NCBI RefSeq assembly: GCF_040436345.1
Contig: NC_133234.1
Span: forward strand, 13,980,446-14,044,445
Length of the DNA stretch: 64,000 nucleotides
DNA from: Pagrus major
Taxonomy: Eukaryota; Chordata; Actinopteri; Spariformes; Sparidae
Direction: 5' to 3'
Shown: one piece after another, positions 57,604-64,000 of the stretch
Layout: every line of letters starts with the position of its first letter
Position numbering within the stretch: the first letter of the stretch is position 1
The notes under the pieces: generated by a model
What the model was told of the DNA's origin: nothing
Seen by the model: the letters and a program-made list of their open reading frames with translations, nothing else
Database searches by the model: none
Program-made: the position numbers and the translations under genes

Positions 57604-60402
57604 GTAAGACATGTTATAAATCATTCAGCATGCTAAAGCGGCCGAATGCGCCTCCCTGCCTCCGTTTGCAGGGAAATGAGCAGCTAGCATCATGAACTAC
57701 CTCATTTTCAGATCATGGAGTCGTTGACATTGACATGCAGGCTTGTTGTTGGCCTGCAGCCTGAACACCCAGCCGGTTTGAGTTGTTGTTGTCTACTGTT
57801 GAATATATGTCATGCATTTCTTTGGTGAGCAAGAGCAAAGATAGCCTAATTGCCCAGCCAAGTGCAAAAGCCATCTAGCTTGCTCAGCTGAGATGTACAT
57901 GATACTGAATGCAAGCACCTACCTACATAATTACTTCTGTGTGTCTCACCAGCCAAGGACAATATACATTTTATATATATATATTTTTTTTAAAATATAC
58001 CCAGGGTACTCCAAGGTTGCAAAATTGCTCGTAGGTGATGGAGATAATGTTGAATGAAACTACATAATTGTAGCATATGTTTGTGTGTCTGAGTATGGCA
58101 GGGATGTGTGAAAAATATAGATTGAGAGTTTTCTTCAGGCTTGATTGCAAGATTTAAAGAACTTCTCATTTTCAAAGGGAACCAAATGCTTCCTCTTTTG
58201 ACACCGGCAAAACGGCCATTAGAGGAATGTTTCATATGATGCCTGGTCGTTTTGAAGTGTTTTCAAATGCTGACTCGAAGGTCCAGCTGTTACTGACCAC
58301 AGTATGGAGCATGAGTTCACCCTGTGACAAAATCCAAATATCCCATGTAACACCCCATGCCAGGCTGCTAACTGGGCAGTCGGTGCGTCACACAAATGAG
58401 CTACAGCTACACTTACAAGCATACAACATGTACAGTTAATATGTACATTTTAGGAAGAGTTTGAGCTTCGGTATCTCTTTCTCTTTCAATGGGAGACTGG
58501 AATTGGAGACGCTGGTACACAACCATCACTAACATCGAATCAGTATGACATATAGGCCTATGTATGACATATAGGCCTATGTCATATATATATTTTCGTA
58601 TTTGAGTACATGCACACACTCAAATCATACAAAAACCTGTAGCGACACAGATCAGGCCTCGAAATCCTTGAAAAAACAATGTAAGTGGATTTTTAATTGT
58701 AGTACGCATGCAGTATAGTAATCATGGTGCAGTAAAAAATCCTGTTTTTATGATTTCTAATGCAAAATAACTGAAAAATTACACACAACTTTAGAAATAA
58801 AAAAAATATTATGAACAAGCTCATTTGAAGGCAAAGGCAATTTTTCCTGCTATATTTTAGGAGTTTACAGTCACCCCACACGCCAAATGTCTATTGTCTC
58901 AGTGTGTATAGTGTCGTATTGCCTGACCCTATAGGGACTAATACAAAATACCAATTCAGTGATCAGTTTCATCCTGTAGTATCTTAATCTAAGTTTACAA
59001 TAGACGCATCTTTATTACAGAATGCCTTATCTGATTGTGAACACCACTCCTTTGGCTGTATTTCCAAAATTGGTGCGGAAACCTCTGATGACCTTTTTCA
59101 GACAGATATCAAACTCTGTAGTGGTTCCAGGTTGTTATGCGATAAAAACAAAGGTAAAACTTGTGGTCACACCGTTCCTACGCAGCAGGCAAATCCTGGG
59201 CCTGTTAAACTGGTTGGCACTTTACTTTTATGTGGGGAAATTTGGCCTGCTGCTGCTTTTCAGAGAGATTTTCTGTACCAGAGCTAGACGGATAAATCAT
59301 CGAGGCTGATGTTTAAAAATGTCCTGCTTAGTTTGTCACAAAAAAAACAAATCTAAGGGACCTGTATCAAGATTGACGATTATGTTTTTAAAAAATACTA
59401 TCAGCTGTTATATCATCATGTATCACTTTTAATTTTCAAATGTCAGTTGCAACCTCCGAAATCCAGAATCAGACGAGCTATGTTCTGTACTGTACATCCA
59501 TTTAGTGGTGGATTCTTCTCACCATCATGAGATCTGCTGTGATTGATTTGTTTGATATGTGCGATAGTCACATTGCAGAGCATGCAGTGTAATGAGGTTG
59601 ATCAGGCCAACCATGGCTCGCTAAACATTTTACTGCTTGCGAGAAATTAATTGCTTTTTCATAACTAATCTTAGAGACGAACCATGTAAGCAACCTGGTA
59701 TTTCAGCCCGATTTGATTGTGTTTTATTGACATGTGCTTGCTGTCAAACTGCCATGGCCTCGAGTGTGCGGGGTGGTAAGGACCAGTGAATGACCAGTCA
59801 AAATCATTGTCAGAGAGGATTGTTATGTTTAGCACACAATAACGACGTGGATTTTTTTCAATCTTGCTTTAACGTGAGGAAAACGAGAGAAACCATTTAA
59901 AAAAAACAATGGCTGCATCTGCCATTTAAGGAAATTTCGATATCTCAATAAAACATTGTGCGCAGCAAAAACAGTGGTTCATTTCTTCCACAATGGAAGC
60001 TAAAAACTGCCTATGACTGTATCTGGTGAAATTATGGTAATTAACTGTTCTTGAATATTGTGACGTTGATCGTAAAAAAAAAAAAAAAGGAAAAAATACA
60101 GTGATGTTAAGATTTGCCAGTATTGTTCAGCCTTATATTTCTGGTAGAGAGACAGATGGGTGATGATGGATGAATGAATGGGTGGGTGGGTGGATGGATG
60201 GTCATTTGAAGCTGATGGGCACTTTGATATTTTCCATCCATTTGAGGCAACACAGATTTGCATTTTTGTGGTGTTACACAGTTTAGATGCAGCTGTAGAG
60301 CAGGGTTTGCTTTTTACACATGAACTGAGGTGATTCAACCCTGTGGGGTGGAAAAGCTAACAAGCTGCAGACTAACATGTTGATCTTTGACATCCAGAGA
60401 AA

Positions 60403-60433
<31 letters not shown>

Positions 60434-60700
60434 TTTGGTTAGAAGGTGCTCCTTATAGTTGTTAAAGTGCCGGTATATTCCAACAGTGTACTGAAGAGGA
60501 ATGACAGGCCAACCACTTTAGAGAACTGGATATTAAGCTACATCAATATTGATCATTTCCTCAAGAGATCCAAGTGTTAATTACAAGTGACACACCTTTT
60601 TATTCCAAATCTTTATTGAGTTTAACAAGGTTAAAACTCTCATGTCTCATAGATATATAGATAGATTCATTGCAGTAACGCAGGTTTCCATATTTCCTTG
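57604..60700. other. taok2 first intron
   Basis: It contains simple repeats (60168-60202 GGAT/GGGT; 60402-60433 AT/AC) and a 20-base tandem palindromic duplication around 58548-58590 (TATGACATATAGGCCTATG twice). No gene is seen. Confidence 0.5.
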
Positions 60701-60732
60701 GCGGCTCACGTTTCCATCACAAATTTCGGTAA

Positions 60733-64000
<3,268 letters not shown>

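Noticed and set aside
57990-58440. Short ORFs in the first taok2 intron
   Set aside because: No splice sites, no recognisable motifs, AT-rich intron.

Overview
The window is vertebrate nuclear DNA, most likely from a ray-finned (probably spiny-rayed teleost) fish. The genes are split by short GT-AG introns, the orthologues are recognisably vertebrate, and the spaces between them hold many small fish-type DNA-transposon derivatives (MITEs), (CA)n microsatellites and no bacterial-style operons. The species assignment is inference; the gene identities rest on spliced translations read from the sequence.

Layout from left to right: (1) 1-4047 (+), the 3' part of a very acidic protein gene, tentatively apobr. 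(2) 6063-11978 (+), a fast-evolving 1,049-residue protein with repeated EITLLDVT motifs and a short C-terminal coiled coil; its promoter looks like that of a G2/M cell-cycle gene and I do not recognise the family. (3) 14390-21962 (+), complete eif3c, with a pogo-like transposon in one intron and a nearly perfect duplication of the penultimate exon. (4) 23227-27618 (-), complete prodh2 (hydroxyproline/proline dehydrogenase), tail-to-tail with eif3c. (5) 27.7-34.2 kb, a repeat-rich stretch with a tandem hairpin array and a small unrecognised modular gene on the minus strand. (6) 34954-39201 (-), complete tbx6, with a cluster of T-box half-sites 2.8 kb upstream. (7) 42957-46290 (-), complete nif3l1. 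(8) 51178-52990 (-), complete cabp5-type EF-hand gene. (9) 57.5-64.0 kb (+), the 5' part of taok2, running off the right edge.

The genes do not form one pathway. They are a syntenic block: apobr/eif3c and tbx6/taok2 have human counterparts on 16p11.2, while the prodh2, cabp5 and nif3l1 counterparts lie elsewhere in human (recalled, not looked up). No bacterial-type defence, toxin, CRISPR or RNA-gene locus was seen. The most unusual items are a hAT-like mini-element carrying the 5' coding end of a RecQ-like helicase, an internally shortened pogo element that keeps an intact DNA-binding-only ORF, the eif3c exon duplication, the T-box site cluster upstream of tbx6, and the modular gene and hairpin array at 30-34 kb.
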